The notes under the pieces were generated by a model, which saw only the letters and a list, made by a program, of their open reading frames with translations, ran no database searches and was not told where the DNA came from. 64,000 nt of DNA, taken from contig NZ_KI421479.1 of assembly GCF_000472925.1 (NCBI RefSeq), positions 1-64,000 on the forward strand, read 5' to 3'. The DNA is from Bradyrhizobium sp. Ec3.3 (lineage in GTDB: Bacteria; Pseudomonadota; Alphaproteobacteria; Rhizobiales; Xanthobacteraceae). Positions 10,920 through 19,154 of the stretch are shown one piece after another (position 1 is the first letter of the stretch; each line of letters begins with the position of its first letter). Made by a program: the position numbers and the translations under genes.

Positions 10920-11074
10920 ATGGTGCGCCCCCTGCAAAAATCCAGCGCGCCTGCCGGGTAGCGTCGGCACCTCTGCTTCGCGATCGTTCCGCGCTGATTT
11001 CCCAAAGCGGCGGGGGTGGGCTAAGCCGGTCGCAACGTCATCGTTCCCTGCATGTGGTGAGGAGATGGCCACGC

Positions 11075-11701
11075 ATGCTCGATCTTGCCCTGTCGGCGTT
11101 TGTCACCCTGCTGCTGGTGGTCGATCCCGTCGGCCTCGTGCCGGCCTTCCTGGCCGCGACCGCCGGCATGCCGGAAGCGGTCAAGCGCACCGTCGCCTGG
11201 CGCGCCCCACTGATCGCGGCCTCGATCCTGGTCGTGGTCGCGCTGATCGGAAACTGGCTGTTGCGCCAGCTCGGGATCGGCATCCCGGCGTTCCAGATCG
11301 CCGGCGGGCTGCTGCTGTTCGGCGTGTCCTACCGCATGATCTTCGGCGACCGGCCGCACCGCGAGGCGCGCGAGGCCGACAAGGCGCTGTCCGAGCACGC
11401 CTCCGACGTGGCGGTGTTTCCGCTCGCGATCCCCATGATGGCCGGCCCCGGCGCGATCGCGACCACGCTGCTGCTCACGGGCGACGCCAGCAACGTCGCC
11501 CGGCTCGGCATCAACATCGCGATCATCCTCCTGGTCTGCCTGCTCTGCATGATCTGCTTTGCCACCTCGACCCTGATCGCGCGCACGCTGGGGCGGACCG
11601 GCAATGCCGTGCTCTCGCGCCTGCTCGGCATCCTGCTTGCGGCCTATTCGGTGCAGTTCGTGATAAACGGCATCGCCGCGGTCCGCGCCAGCCTGTCGTG
11701 A
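11075..11701 (+). CDS. MarC family integral membrane protein
   Basis: A 208-residue protein with about six hydrophobic helices and the MarC-family features LVVDPVGLVPAFL near the N-terminus, FQIAGGLLLFGVSYRMI in the third helix and PLAIPMMAGPGAIATTLLL in the middle. The family has unknown transport activity; an earlier link to multidrug resistance was not upheld for E. coli MarC. GGTGAGGAG precedes the ATG at 11075. It is divergent from hsp20 across a 155-bp gap that must hold both promoters. Confidence 0.88.
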   Translation: MLDLALSAFVTLLLVVDPVGLVPAFLAATAGMPEAVKRTVAWRAPLIAASILVVVALIGNWLLRQLGIGIPAFQIAGGLLLFGVSYRMIFGDRPHREAREADKALSEHASDVAVFPLAIPMMAGPGAIATTLLLTGDASNVARLGINIAIILLVCLLCMICFATSTLIARTLGRTGNAVLSRLLGILLAAYSVQFVINGIAAVRASLS

Positions 11702-11932
11702 TGCCGTCAGATCAGATCAATCTATTGATTTTATTGTAATTTTCGTGTGGCTCCCGGGCCGGACATATCGCCGTCGGCAATTCCGTCCGCTTTCTCTTGC
11801 GCAGCCTCATGGCTTTGACGTAACTCGGGTCGATAAGAGCGCGGAACGCGCGCATCGCCAGGATGCCGATCCCGATGATAACACAGCGCATGGCCGGCGA
11901 CGCCATGGCCGAAGAATAGAAGAGCCTCGCCG

Positions 11933-13744
11933 GTGTTTGCGCGGATCAGGCACATCGTCGATCGCAAGAGATCGCACAAGGGATCGAACAAGGCATCGAA
12001 CCGGATGCTGGTCCGCATCCGCGCCCTCCTGCGCAGCAACGAATTCTACCTGATCCCGCTCGCGCTTCTGATCGGCGTCGCCACGGGCGGCGTCGTGACA
12101 CTGATGGCCGAGATCGCGCAGATCGCACACGTTCTGATCTTCGGGATTCCCGTCGACGTTCGGCTCTCTGCCAATGCCTATGTCAGCCCGTGGGCGGCGC
12201 TGACCGCGCCCGCACTCGGCGGACTGGCGCTCGGCATGATGGAATGGTCGCGGCGGCGGCTGAAGATCTCGAGCGCAGTCGACCCGATCGAGGCCAACGC
12301 GCTGCGTGGCGGCAATCTGTCCCTGCGCGACAGCGTGGTGGTCTCGAGCCAGACGCTGATCTCCAACGGCTGCGGTGCCTCCGTCGGCCTCGAGGCCGGC
12401 TATACCCAGATCGGCTCCGGTATCGCTTCGCTGCTCGGTCAGTTCTTCAACCTCCGGCGCAACGATCTCCGCCTGATCGTCGGTTGCGGGGCTGCGGCCG
12501 CGATCGCGGCCGCCTTCGGCGCCCCGATCACCGGCGCGTTCTATGCCTGCGAGCTGATCGTCGGTGTCTATGCGGTCGGCAGCGCCGCGCCGATCCTGGC
12601 AGCCTCGCTCGCCGGCGCGCTGACGGCGCAATGGCTCGGCGGCGCGCCGTACTCCATCGAGATACCGAAGGTGAGCACGGTCGGCATCGAGCAATATCTG
12701 GCGCTGATCGGGCTCGCGCTCGTCACCGGCGGCGTGGGCATCGCCGTGATGCGCTCGTCCTCGACGTTTGAGCGTCTGTTTGCCTGGCTACCGGTCTGGC
12801 TGCGCCCGGTGATCGGCGGCCTCATCGTCGGCTGCTTCGCGATCACCACCCCGCAGGTGCTGGCGGCCGGCCATGGCGCGATGGTGCTCGATCTGTTTCA
12901 CGACATGACGATCGGCCTGATCGCGCTGATCATTGCCCTGAAGCTGACGGCCTGCCTGATCTCGCTCGCCTCGGGCTTCCGCGGCGGCCTGTTCTTCGCC
13001 TCGCTGTTCGTCGGCAGCCTGATCGGAAAGTTCTTCGCTGCCGTGCTGCTGCTGATCAGCCCCAGCTTCGCGATCGATCCGCTGGTTGCGATGCTGACGG
13101 GCATGGCGACGCTCGGGGTTGCCATCGTCGGCGGTCCCCTGACGATGTCGTTCCTGGTGCTGGAGATGACGCGCAATGTCGACGTCACCGCCGTGGTGCT
13201 GGCGGGCTGCATCGTCACCTCGATCTGCGTGCGCTTCATGTTCGGCCATTCCTTCTCGACCTGGCGCCTGCATCTGCGCGGCGAGACCATCCGCAGCGCC
13301 AACGACGTCGGCTGGCTGCGCAACCTGACGGTCGAGCGGATGATGCGGAGCGACGTCGGCAAGGTGCCATCCTCGACGACGATCGCCGCGACGAGGCGCG
13401 AATTCGCGCTGGGCTCGCGCCCGGGCATCGTCGTGGTCAACAACGCGGACGAATATGTCGGCCTCGTTATGCTGCCCGACCTGTTCTCCAGCGACCTCGA
13501 CACCATCGCCGACGACATCCAGGTGATCGAGCTCGCCCGCTACACCGACATCGTACTGATCCCGGAAATGAACGTGAAAAGCGCGATGGCGGTGTTCGAC
13601 GAGGCGGAGGCGGAGATGCTGGCGGTGGTCGAATCCGCCGACAGCCGCAAGGTGATTGGCTTCCTCACCGAGACCTTCGCCCGCCGCCGCTATGTCGAGG
13701 AGATCGACAAGGCCACGCGCGGCGTGCTGGGGGCGTTGTCGTAG
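11933..13744 (+). CDS. ClC family chloride channel with C-terminal CBS region
   Basis: A 603-residue ClC homolog. Its ion-path motifs are diverged: GCGASVGLEAGYTQ (about residue 146) stands where GKEGPTVQ is normally found but keeps the glutamate, and RGGLFFASLF (about 356) replaces GxFxP without the proline. The final 150 residues (from about WLRNLTVERMM) contain two short CBS-like segments that could bind adenine nucleotides. This subgroup is often annotated as a voltage-gated chloride channel; transport has not been shown from sequence. The start is a GTG at 11933; an ATG at 12005 would remove a 24-residue basic leader. Confidence 0.82.
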   Translation: MFARIRHIVDRKRSHKGSNKASNRMLVRIRALLRSNEFYLIPLALLIGVATGGVVTLMAEIAQIAHVLIFGIPVDVRLSANAYVSPWAALTAPALGGLALGMMEWSRRRLKISSAVDPIEANALRGGNLSLRDSVVVSSQTLISNGCGASVGLEAGYTQIGSGIASLLGQFFNLRRNDLRLIVGCGAAAAIAAAFGAPITGAFYACELIVGVYAVGSAAPILAASLAGALTAQWLGGAPYSIEIPKVSTVGIEQYLALIGLALVTGGVGIAVMRSSSTFERLFAWLPVWLRPVIGGLIVGCFAITTPQVLAAGHGAMVLDLFHDMTIGLIALIIALKLTACLISLASGFRGGLFFASLFVGSLIGKFFAAVLLLISPSFAIDPLVAMLTGMATLGVAIVGGPLTMSFLVLEMTRNVDVTAVVLAGCIVTSICVRFMFGHSFSTWRLHLRGETIRSANDVGWLRNLTVERMMRSDVGKVPSSTTIAATRREFALGSRPGIVVVNNADEYVGLVMLPDLFSSDLDTIADDIQVIELARYTDIVLIPEMNVKSAMAVFDEAEAEMLAVVESADSRKVIGFLTETFARRRYVEEIDKATRGVLGALS

Positions 13745-13909
13745 GACGAGCGGTATCGGAGGAGGGGGAGCCGCGGCGCCCGCCGTCACTCGGCCTCACA
13801 CTTTCCATGATGGGGTCTTGCTTTGGACAAACCGCATTGGCGATGATCGGCCAAGCGGAAATGCGACGAATGCCCTTCGGGGCGACATTGGGCTGGGGTA
13901 GGAGCGCCA

Positions 13910-14797
13910 ATGGATTCCGTGTCAAACCCGACACAAGTCGAGCCACATTTTGCGCTGTCCGCGCGAATGGACCAAGAGCTCACGCACACCTACGAGAAGA
14001 TCAAAAGCGTGGATGAAGAGATCGCGCGCGCCAGCGAGAAGCTTTCCAGGCTGGAGCGCGAAGAGCGCGAGGAGCGTCGCGAGGAGCGTGATGACACACG
14101 CAGCCGTCTGCCGCGCGGCCGGCCAGTGGTGCGCGGCCTCGTCGGCCTGGTACTGGCAGCGGGGATTGGCACCGCGGCCTTGGTCTCGCAATCGTCCCGA
14201 GGTGATGAGGTCAGGCAGATGATCGCCGGCTGGGCACCGCTGCATGCTGCGATGCCGTCGCCGTCGCAAGCGCAGCCGCTGCCTGACGCGCAGCCGAGCC
14301 CGACTGTTCAGCTGGCCCAGGCCTCGCCGCAACCGGAGCCTGCCGCTCAGACCGTCCCGGAGGCGGTTGCGCCGACCGCAGCCACGCTCCCTCCGCAGGT
14401 GACGGAATTGCTCGAGAAGATGGCGAGTGATCTCGCCAACGTGCAGCAGGGCATCGAGCAGCTCAAGGCAAGCCAGGAGCAATTGAAGGCAAACCAGCAG
14501 CAGATGTCTCTCGATAACCTCAGGGTTGCCGACGAACTGAAAGCGGGCCAGGAGCAAATGGCGCGTCTTGTCGCCAACGCTCCTGATAACAATGCGCCGG
14601 TCAATGCGCCCGACAAGACCACCGGAAAGACTGTTCAGGCGCCCGATCCCAACGCGCGTGCCAAGACGGCCACTGCCGCCGTACCTCCACCGCGCCCGGC
14701 TGCGGCTTCGGCGCACAAGCCGGCGCAGGCCGCTCCCGCGCCGCATGCGGCGGTGCGACGGTCGCCGCCGGTGCAACTGGAGTCCGCGCAACAATAG
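13910..14797 (+). CDS. Membrane-anchored coiled-coil, proline-rich protein of unknown function
   Basis: Not recognised as a named family. The 295-residue protein has an N-terminal cytosolic coiled coil rich in Glu and Arg (about residues 20-65), one transmembrane helix (VRGLVGLVLAAGIGTAALV, about 73-91), a Pro/Gln/Ala-rich stretch (112-160), a second coiled coil with repeated QEQLKANQQQ-like units (about 170-220) and a Pro/Ala-rich tail. The outer part would sit in the periplasm. The shape recalls envelope-spanning scaffold or TolA/TonB-like proteins, but no functional motif is visible. GGTAGGAG precedes the ATG. It stands alone, with small hypothetical genes around it. Confidence 0.75.
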   Translation: MDSVSNPTQVEPHFALSARMDQELTHTYEKIKSVDEEIARASEKLSRLEREEREERREERDDTRSRLPRGRPVVRGLVGLVLAAGIGTAALVSQSSRGDEVRQMIAGWAPLHAAMPSPSQAQPLPDAQPSPTVQLAQASPQPEPAAQTVPEAVAPTAATLPPQVTELLEKMASDLANVQQGIEQLKASQEQLKANQQQMSLDNLRVADELKAGQEQMARLVANAPDNNAPVNAPDKTTGKTVQAPDPNARAKTATAAVPPPRPAAASAHKPAQAAPAPHAAVRRSPPVQLESAQQ

Positions 14798-14829
14798 TCT
14801 AGCGCCGCGAAAGCGGCGCGCGCAGGCTA

Positions 14830-15078
14830 TCAGCTTGGTTCGGTTGAGGGCGCGACCACGAAGGCGACGATCCGGCGAACCAGTGGCAGGACCACTAGCA
14901 GCGTCGGAAAGGCGAACGACAGTCCCCAGGCGGCTGGCCATGTCGCCAGGAAGAGAGGGGTTGGTCCGAGGCTCTTCAGTGTCGAGATGATCGACACCAC
15001 GGCTGTCATGAGGATGGAAAGCACCAATGGCATGACGACAGGCGCATAGCGCGCCGGCAGTTTGCGAACCGCAATCAT
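14830..15078 (-). CDS. DUF2798 family small membrane protein
   Basis: An 82-residue protein with two hydrophobic helices (VVMPLVLSILMTAVVSIIS and WGLSFAFPTLLVVLPLVRRIV) after the motif RKLPARYAP. This two-helix pattern with a WPxAWGLS-like centre is that of DUF2798, small inner-membrane proteins of unknown role. The ATG at 15078 has AAAGAG upstream; an ATG at 15132 would add 18 polar residues and cannot be excluded. The gene is convergent with the coiled-coil protein gene. Confidence 0.7.
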   Translation of the reverse strand: MIAVRKLPARYAPVVMPLVLSILMTAVVSIISTLKSLGPTPLFLATWPAAWGLSFAFPTLLVVLPLVRRIVAFVVAPSTEPS

Positions 15079-15379
15079 CTGATCTCTTTGGGAAATGGAC
15101 GCGTCGGTCACGGTGAACCCTGAAAAATGCATCGATCCCGACCGCGTCGGTTGATGCGTTGGTTCACGTGAAACGCTTACGACGCCGAAGAACAGCGCGC
15201 CGGTTTCATAACGGCTCCGCTGACATCGATCAAGCCGGATTTGCCAGGCAGGTTTACAATCGTTTCAAATCGGCGCGGCGGATTGCCGCGAGGGGGGCAA
15301 CCACATCGCTGGGTTGTGGATTATATATCGTTTGCATATCTGAAATCTGGTTCTTTGAGCGCGAACGGAGGAAGCTCAG

Positions 15380-15772
15380 ATGACGGATCAAGCCATGATG
15401 TCCCTGAAAAGCAGGAACGTCCTGCTGGCCACGCTCGCTGGCCTCGCCCTTGTCGCGGCGTCGGCGGTGCCCTCGGCTGCTGCGTCACGCACGCCACTTT
15501 CGAAGACTGCCACAGTGGCCCCGGCTTCCGCCGCTGCGACCGACTTCAGTGCCGCGCGGCGCCGCTATTACCGTCGCGGACCGAGCGCCGCCGGTCTCGC
15601 CTTCATGGGCATGGCGACGGGCATGGTCGCCGGCGCGATCGCCGAGCAGCGCCGCCAGGAGTATTATGAGAACCGCTACTATTACGGCCCGGGTTCTTAT
15701 GGTCCCGGCTACGGCTATTACGGCGGCGGGCCTTATTATGGTGGGCCGCGCTACTACTATCAGCCGTACTGA
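15380..15772 (+). CDS. Secreted Gly/Tyr-rich small protein
   Basis: A 130-residue protein with a signal peptide (VLLATLAGLALVAASAVPSAAA, cleavage likely after residue 35), a glycine-containing hydrophobic segment (GLAFMGMATGMVAGAIAEQ) and a C-terminal half made of Tyr, Gly and Pro repeats (YYYGPGSYGPGYGYYGGG type). Such proteins are common and uncharacterised in Bradyrhizobium; a role in the cell envelope is possible but not shown. GGAGGAAGCTCAG precedes the ATG. A dispersed palindromic repeat follows the gene within 25 bp. Confidence 0.75.
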   Translation: MTDQAMMSLKSRNVLLATLAGLALVAASAVPSAAASRTPLSKTATVAPASAAATDFSAARRRYYRRGPSAAGLAFMGMATGMVAGAIAEQRRQEYYENRYYYGPGSYGPGYGYYGGGPYYGGPRYYYQPY

Positions 15773-15793
15773 GGCCAGTCACGCGCCCTACAC

Positions 15794-15875
15794 CGTCATT
15801 GCGAGCGCAGCGAAGCAATCCAGGCTGTGTCTCCACGGGAAGATTCTGGATTGCTTCGCTGCGCTCGCAATGACG
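15794..15875. repeat. Dispersed palindromic repeat, family A, copy 1
   Basis: The 82-bp element has near-perfect inverted arms, starting CGTCATTGCGAGCGCAGCGA and ending with its reverse complement TCGCTGCGCTCGCAATGACG, and an inner pair CAATCCAG/CTGGATTG. A second copy is at 47747-47826. The arms are those of a repeat well known in Bradyrhizobium and related genomes. As RNA it would fold into a long hairpin. Confidence 0.9.
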
Positions 15876-15942
15876 ACGTGGGCGCATGCGAGGCCACAAG
15901 TGAGTTGCGCTGGTCGCCGGATCAACCTCGATCCGAAAGAAC

Positions 15943-16164
15943 TCACCGCCCCGCAGGCGCCGAGAGCGAGCCGGTCGAGTAGCGCCACCAATCCAGTTCC
16001 CTCGGTTCGGTCGGCCAGACAGCGGCGTTGGAGTCGCGGAATGACTGGCTGGCCGAAGCAGGGGCCTTGCGGGCATGGTGCCGCTGGTTCGCCGATGCCA
16101 TCTGGACCGTGAGGGTCGCGATCAACGTCGCGGTCAAAATGGCGAGTGCAGTTGTTCGCATCAT
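15943..16164 (-). CDS. Small secreted hypothetical protein
   Basis: A 73-residue protein with an N-terminal signal peptide (TTALAILTATLIATLTVQMASA, cleavage near residue 25) and a mature part with His/Arg near its start and the C-terminal motif ELDWWRYSTGSLSAPAGR. Not recognised beyond the general type of short exported rhizobial proteins. AAGGGAGATCG lies directly before two tandem ATG codons at 16164 and 16161, a strong ribosome site that supports a real gene. Confidence 0.65.
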   Translation of the reverse strand: MMRTTALAILTATLIATLTVQMASANQRHHARKAPASASQSFRDSNAAVWPTEPRELDWWRYSTGSLSAPAGR

Positions 16165-16399
16165 CGATCTCCCTTGATCAACTCCTCATTCTGGCTTGGC
16201 GACGCCTTGGGTCGTTGGGGAGAAACATCTCCTGCCGGCGCCGCCCCTTTGGAGATAGCGATGCGGCTTGCCTGACATCACGGTTTCGGCCATCACGAAG
16301 CGGCGAGCCGAAATTTTGGTCGCGGCCAAAAATTCGGCAATTGTGGCGGCTGTCCTGATGGACTCGCCGCGGGCGATCCGTTTTGAATGGGACGAGTTG

Positions 16400-16696
16400 A
16401 TGTTTCGAGCCACAACGATGTGGAAGTATTTGCTGCTCCTTGCCCTCTTGACCTCGCCCGTGATGGCGCAGGTCAAGCCGACGCCGAAGACCACGGCGGC
16501 CCGCACCGATCCCTGCGCCCCGATCGGGCGCACCGCGGACGGCAAGCTGGTCTATTCCATGAAATGCGAGAACCTTCCCGCACCGCCCACGCCACCGCCG
16601 CAGGCGGAACTGAAAGAAGCGCCTCCGCCCGCCGCCGAGCCGGAGCCCGAGACGCGGCGGAGCGGCATTTTCGGCTGGTCCTATGACCGCCGGTAG
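16400..16696 (+). CDS. Small exported proline-rich hypothetical protein
   Basis: A 98-residue protein with a signal peptide (MWKYLLLLALLTSPVMAQ), a short mature part with two cysteines (DPCAPIGRTADGKLVYSMKC) and a Pro/Glu/Ala-rich stretch, ending RRSGIFGWSYDRR. The two cysteines could form a disulfide in the periplasm. The start is either the ATG at 16400 (after GGACGAG) or the ATG at 16418 that begins the hydrophobic core. Function unknown. It precedes the ureide genes but is separated from them by about 100 bp. Confidence 0.65.
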   Translation: MFRATTMWKYLLLLALLTSPVMAQVKPTPKTTAARTDPCAPIGRTADGKLVYSMKCENLPAPPTPPPQAELKEAPPPAAEPEPETRRSGIFGWSYDRR

Positions 16697-16799
16697 GGTG
16701 CACGCCACTTGCGCTCATCCCGCCGGAATGCTCTTTGCTTGGGAGTTCGCTTAAGAGTTACCTTTGGGGGGCCGATGCCCTCCCACCTAGAGAGATGAG

Positions 16800-17213
16800 A
16801 TGAGCAAACTCGTTATCCGCGCCGGCGATTTCACCTTCGATGCCCGTTTCGAGGAGCAGCTGGCGCCGAAAACCGTCGCCGCATTCCGCAAGGCCATGCC
16901 GTTCGAAAGCCACATCATCCACGTCCGCTGGAGCGGCGAGGGCGTGTGGATGCCGCTCGGCGACCTCGATTTCGGCGTCGGCTACGAGAACCACACCAGC
17001 TATCCCGCGCCGGGCCAGATCATCCTCTATCCCGGTGGCATCAGCGAGACCGAGATCCTGCTCGCCTATGGCGGCGTGCACTTCGCGAGCAAGATGGGCC
17101 AGCTCGCCGGCAACCACTTCATTACGCTGACCTCGGGCCTGGAGAATCTGGCGACGCTGGGCAAGAGCGTGTTGTGGAAGGGCGCCCTGCCGATCCGTTT
17201 CGAGGAAGTCTGA
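16800..17213 (+). CDS. DUF3830 family (cyclophilin-like fold) protein
   Basis: A 137-residue protein of DUF3830, seen as LVIRAGDFTFDARFEEQLAPKT at the start, then SHIIHVRWSGEGVWMPLG, APGQIILYPGG and ASKMGQLAGNHFITL. The family has a cyclophilin-like barrel and no established activity. It lies 1 bp before the PuuE allantoinase start, and that gene's ribosome site GAGGAAG is inside its last codons, so the two are translationally coupled. This placement argues for a role in urate or allantoin metabolism, for example ligand binding or an unassigned step. This is inference from context. Confidence 0.8.
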   Translation: MSKLVIRAGDFTFDARFEEQLAPKTVAAFRKAMPFESHIIHVRWSGEGVWMPLGDLDFGVGYENHTSYPAPGQIILYPGGISETEILLAYGGVHFASKMGQLAGNHFITLTSGLENLATLGKSVLWKGALPIRFEEV

Positions 17214-17214
17214 T

Positions 17215-18150
17215 TTGTCGGAGCCCCGCTATCCCCGTGATCTGCGCGGCTATGGCCGCAACCCGCCGCATCCGCATTGGCCGGGTGGGGCCCGGGTCGC
17301 GGTGCAGTTCGTCGTCAATTTCGAGGAGGGGGGCGAGAACAACATTTTGCACGGCGACCGCGCCTCGGAAGCGTTCTTGTCCGACGTGCTGGGCGCGCAG
17401 CCCTGGCCCGGCCAGCGCCATGCCAACATCGAATCGATGTTCGAATATGGCTCGCGCGCCGGCTTCTGGCGGCTGTGGCGTATGTTCACGATGCGCAAAT
17501 GGCCGACCACCGTGTTCGGGGTCGCCACCGCACTGAAGCGCAATCCGGAAATCGTTGCCGCGATGCAGGAGGCAGGCTGGGACATCGCCAGCCACAGCCT
17601 GAAATGGATCGAGCACAAGGACATGACCGAGGCGCAGGAACGCGCCGAGATCACCGAGTCCATCCACGTGCATACCGAAGCGACCGGCGCGCGGCCGCTC
17701 GGGTGGTACACCGGACGCTCCTCGATCAATACCAACAGGCTGCTGATGGAAGAGGGCGGCTTCCTCTATCTCTGCGACTCCTATGCCGACGATCTGCCCT
17801 ATTGGATCAAGGCTGCGGGCCGCAAGCAGCTCGTCATTCCCTATACCCTCGACAACAACGACATGCGCTTCATCAACGCTCAGGGCTTTGCGGAGGGCGG
17901 GCAGTTCTTCACCTATCTCAAGGATGCCTTCGACGTGCTCTATGCCGAAGGCGAGAGCGCGCCGAAGATGATGTCGGTGGGCCTGCATTGCCGCCTGGTC
18001 GGCCGTCCCGGTCGCGCGGCGGGGCTGATGCGCTTCCTCGACTATATCGGCAACCACGAGCGCGTCTGGGTGCCGACGCGATTGCAGATCGCGCGTCACT
18101 GGCACGACAATCTCGCCCACCTAGCCGACGACGCGTTCGAGATTGGCTGA
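17215..18150 (+). CDS. puuE: Allantoinase PuuE (polysaccharide deacetylase fold)
   Basis: A 311-residue PuuE-type allantoinase. RYPRDLRGYGRNPPHPHWPGGARVA is at the N-terminus, FVVNFEEGGENN marks the first strand, then FEYGSRAGFWRLWRMF, ASHSLKWIEHKDM and GWYTGRSSINTNRLL. PuuE is the metal-independent, NodB-fold allantoinase that opens the allantoin ring to allantoate, unlike the amidohydrolase AllB. The start is TTG at 17215, supported by GAGGAAG six bases upstream within the preceding gene. It sits in an operon-like run DUF3830, puuE, uraD-uraH; the next enzyme in the pathway, allantoate amidohydrolase, is at 37086-38378. Confidence 0.9.
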   Translation: MSEPRYPRDLRGYGRNPPHPHWPGGARVAVQFVVNFEEGGENNILHGDRASEAFLSDVLGAQPWPGQRHANIESMFEYGSRAGFWRLWRMFTMRKWPTTVFGVATALKRNPEIVAAMQEAGWDIASHSLKWIEHKDMTEAQERAEITESIHVHTEATGARPLGWYTGRSSINTNRLLMEEGGFLYLCDSYADDLPYWIKAAGRKQLVIPYTLDNNDMRFINAQGFAEGGQFFTYLKDAFDVLYAEGESAPKMMSVGLHCRLVGRPGRAAGLMRFLDYIGNHERVWVPTRLQIARHWHDNLAHLADDAFEIG

Positions 18151-18161
18151 GGCGGGCGGCG

Positions 18162-19049
18162 ATGTCGCAGGTCTCGCTCTCCGATCTCAACGCTGCTGGC
18201 AAGGCTGATTTCGTCGCGGCGCTTGCCAATATTTTTGAGCATTCGCCATGGATCGCCGAGCGGGTGGCAGACCAGCGGCCGTTCGCCGGCGTCAATCAGT
18301 TGTTCGCAGCGATGACGGCGGCGGTCGAAAGTGCCACGCCGGAGTTGCAGCTGGCGCTGATCAAGGCGCATCCCGATCTCGCCGACAAGACGCAGCGCGC
18401 GGCGAAACTGACAGCGGAATCCAACGCCGAGCAGAATAGCGTGGGGCTGGACCGGCTGTCGGACGCCGAATACACGGCGTTCGAGCGCGTCAACAGCGCC
18501 TACCGTGCTAAGTTCGGCATCCCCTATATCGTCTGCGTGCGCCGCCACACCAAGGATTCCATCCTGCGCGATTTCGAGCAGCGCCTCCCGAATGATGCCG
18601 AGACCGAGACACGCCGCTCGATCGCGGAGATCTGCCGGATCGCTGCGTTGCGGCTCGACCAGCTCGTGGTCGCCGATGATCGCCTGAAGGTCCACGGCCG
18701 GCTCTCGACCCATGTGCTCGACAATCACAACGGTAAGCCTGCGCCAGGGATCGCGGTCGAGCTCGTCGAGCTTGCCGCCCTTGGCGAAAGCCGCATCATC
18801 GCGCGCGCGGTGACCAACCATGACGGCCGTACCGATCAGCCGCTGATCGGCGGCCGGCCCCTGCCGATCGGCCGTTACGAACTCCGCTTCAGCGTCGGAA
18901 AATATTATGCCGAGCGCGGCGTACCGATGTCGGACCCGCCGTTCCTCGACGAAATCCCGCTGCGTTTTGCGATCAGCGAGCCAGAGGGCCACTATCACGT
19001 GCCACTGCTGGTCACGCCCTGGAGCTATTCGACCTATCGCGGCAGCTAG
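18162..19049 (+). CDS. Bifunctional OHCU decarboxylase / 5-hydroxyisourate hydrolase
   Basis: A 295-residue fusion. Residues 1-165 are UraD-like, with the catalytic His in KAHPDLA (H70), then EQNSVGL, KFGIPYIVCV and RRSIAEI. Residues 178-295 are UraH/transthyretin-like, with LSTHVLD (H184), NHDGRTD, HYHVPLL (H279) and the signature C-terminus YRGS. UraH converts 5-hydroxyisourate to OHCU and UraD decarboxylates OHCU to S-allantoin, so the fusion covers two consecutive unstable intermediates in reverse domain order. The ATG at 18162 lies 11 bp after the puuE stop. Urate oxidase, which would feed it, is not in the window. Confidence 0.93.
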   Translation: MSQVSLSDLNAAGKADFVAALANIFEHSPWIAERVADQRPFAGVNQLFAAMTAAVESATPELQLALIKAHPDLADKTQRAAKLTAESNAEQNSVGLDRLSDAEYTAFERVNSAYRAKFGIPYIVCVRRHTKDSILRDFEQRLPNDAETETRRSIAEICRIAALRLDQLVVADDRLKVHGRLSTHVLDNHNGKPAPGIAVELVELAALGESRIIARAVTNHDGRTDQPLIGGRPLPIGRYELRFSVGKYYAERGVPMSDPPFLDEIPLRFAISEPEGHYHVPLLVTPWSYSTYRGS

Positions 19050-19054
19050 GCGCG

Positions 19055-19140
19055 AGCGCGCCGCTTCACCTCGATCCGCTTGCGGGGAGAGGTCGAAATT
19101 CAAGCGAAGCTTGAATTTCGGGTGAGGGGGATGGAGAGGG
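19055..19140. repeat. Intergenic palindrome between uraD-uraH and Mo-hydroxylase
   Basis: The gap between the two convergent genes holds a perfect 12-bp inverted repeat CGAAATTCAAGC / GCTTGAATTTCG with loop GAA (19094-19120), flanked by GGGGAGAGG and GTGAGGGGG. The wording resembles dispersed Bradyrhizobium intergenic repeats, and it could also act as a hairpin terminator, though no T-run follows. Confidence 0.5.
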
Positions 19141-19154
19141 AGAGCAGCACCGAG

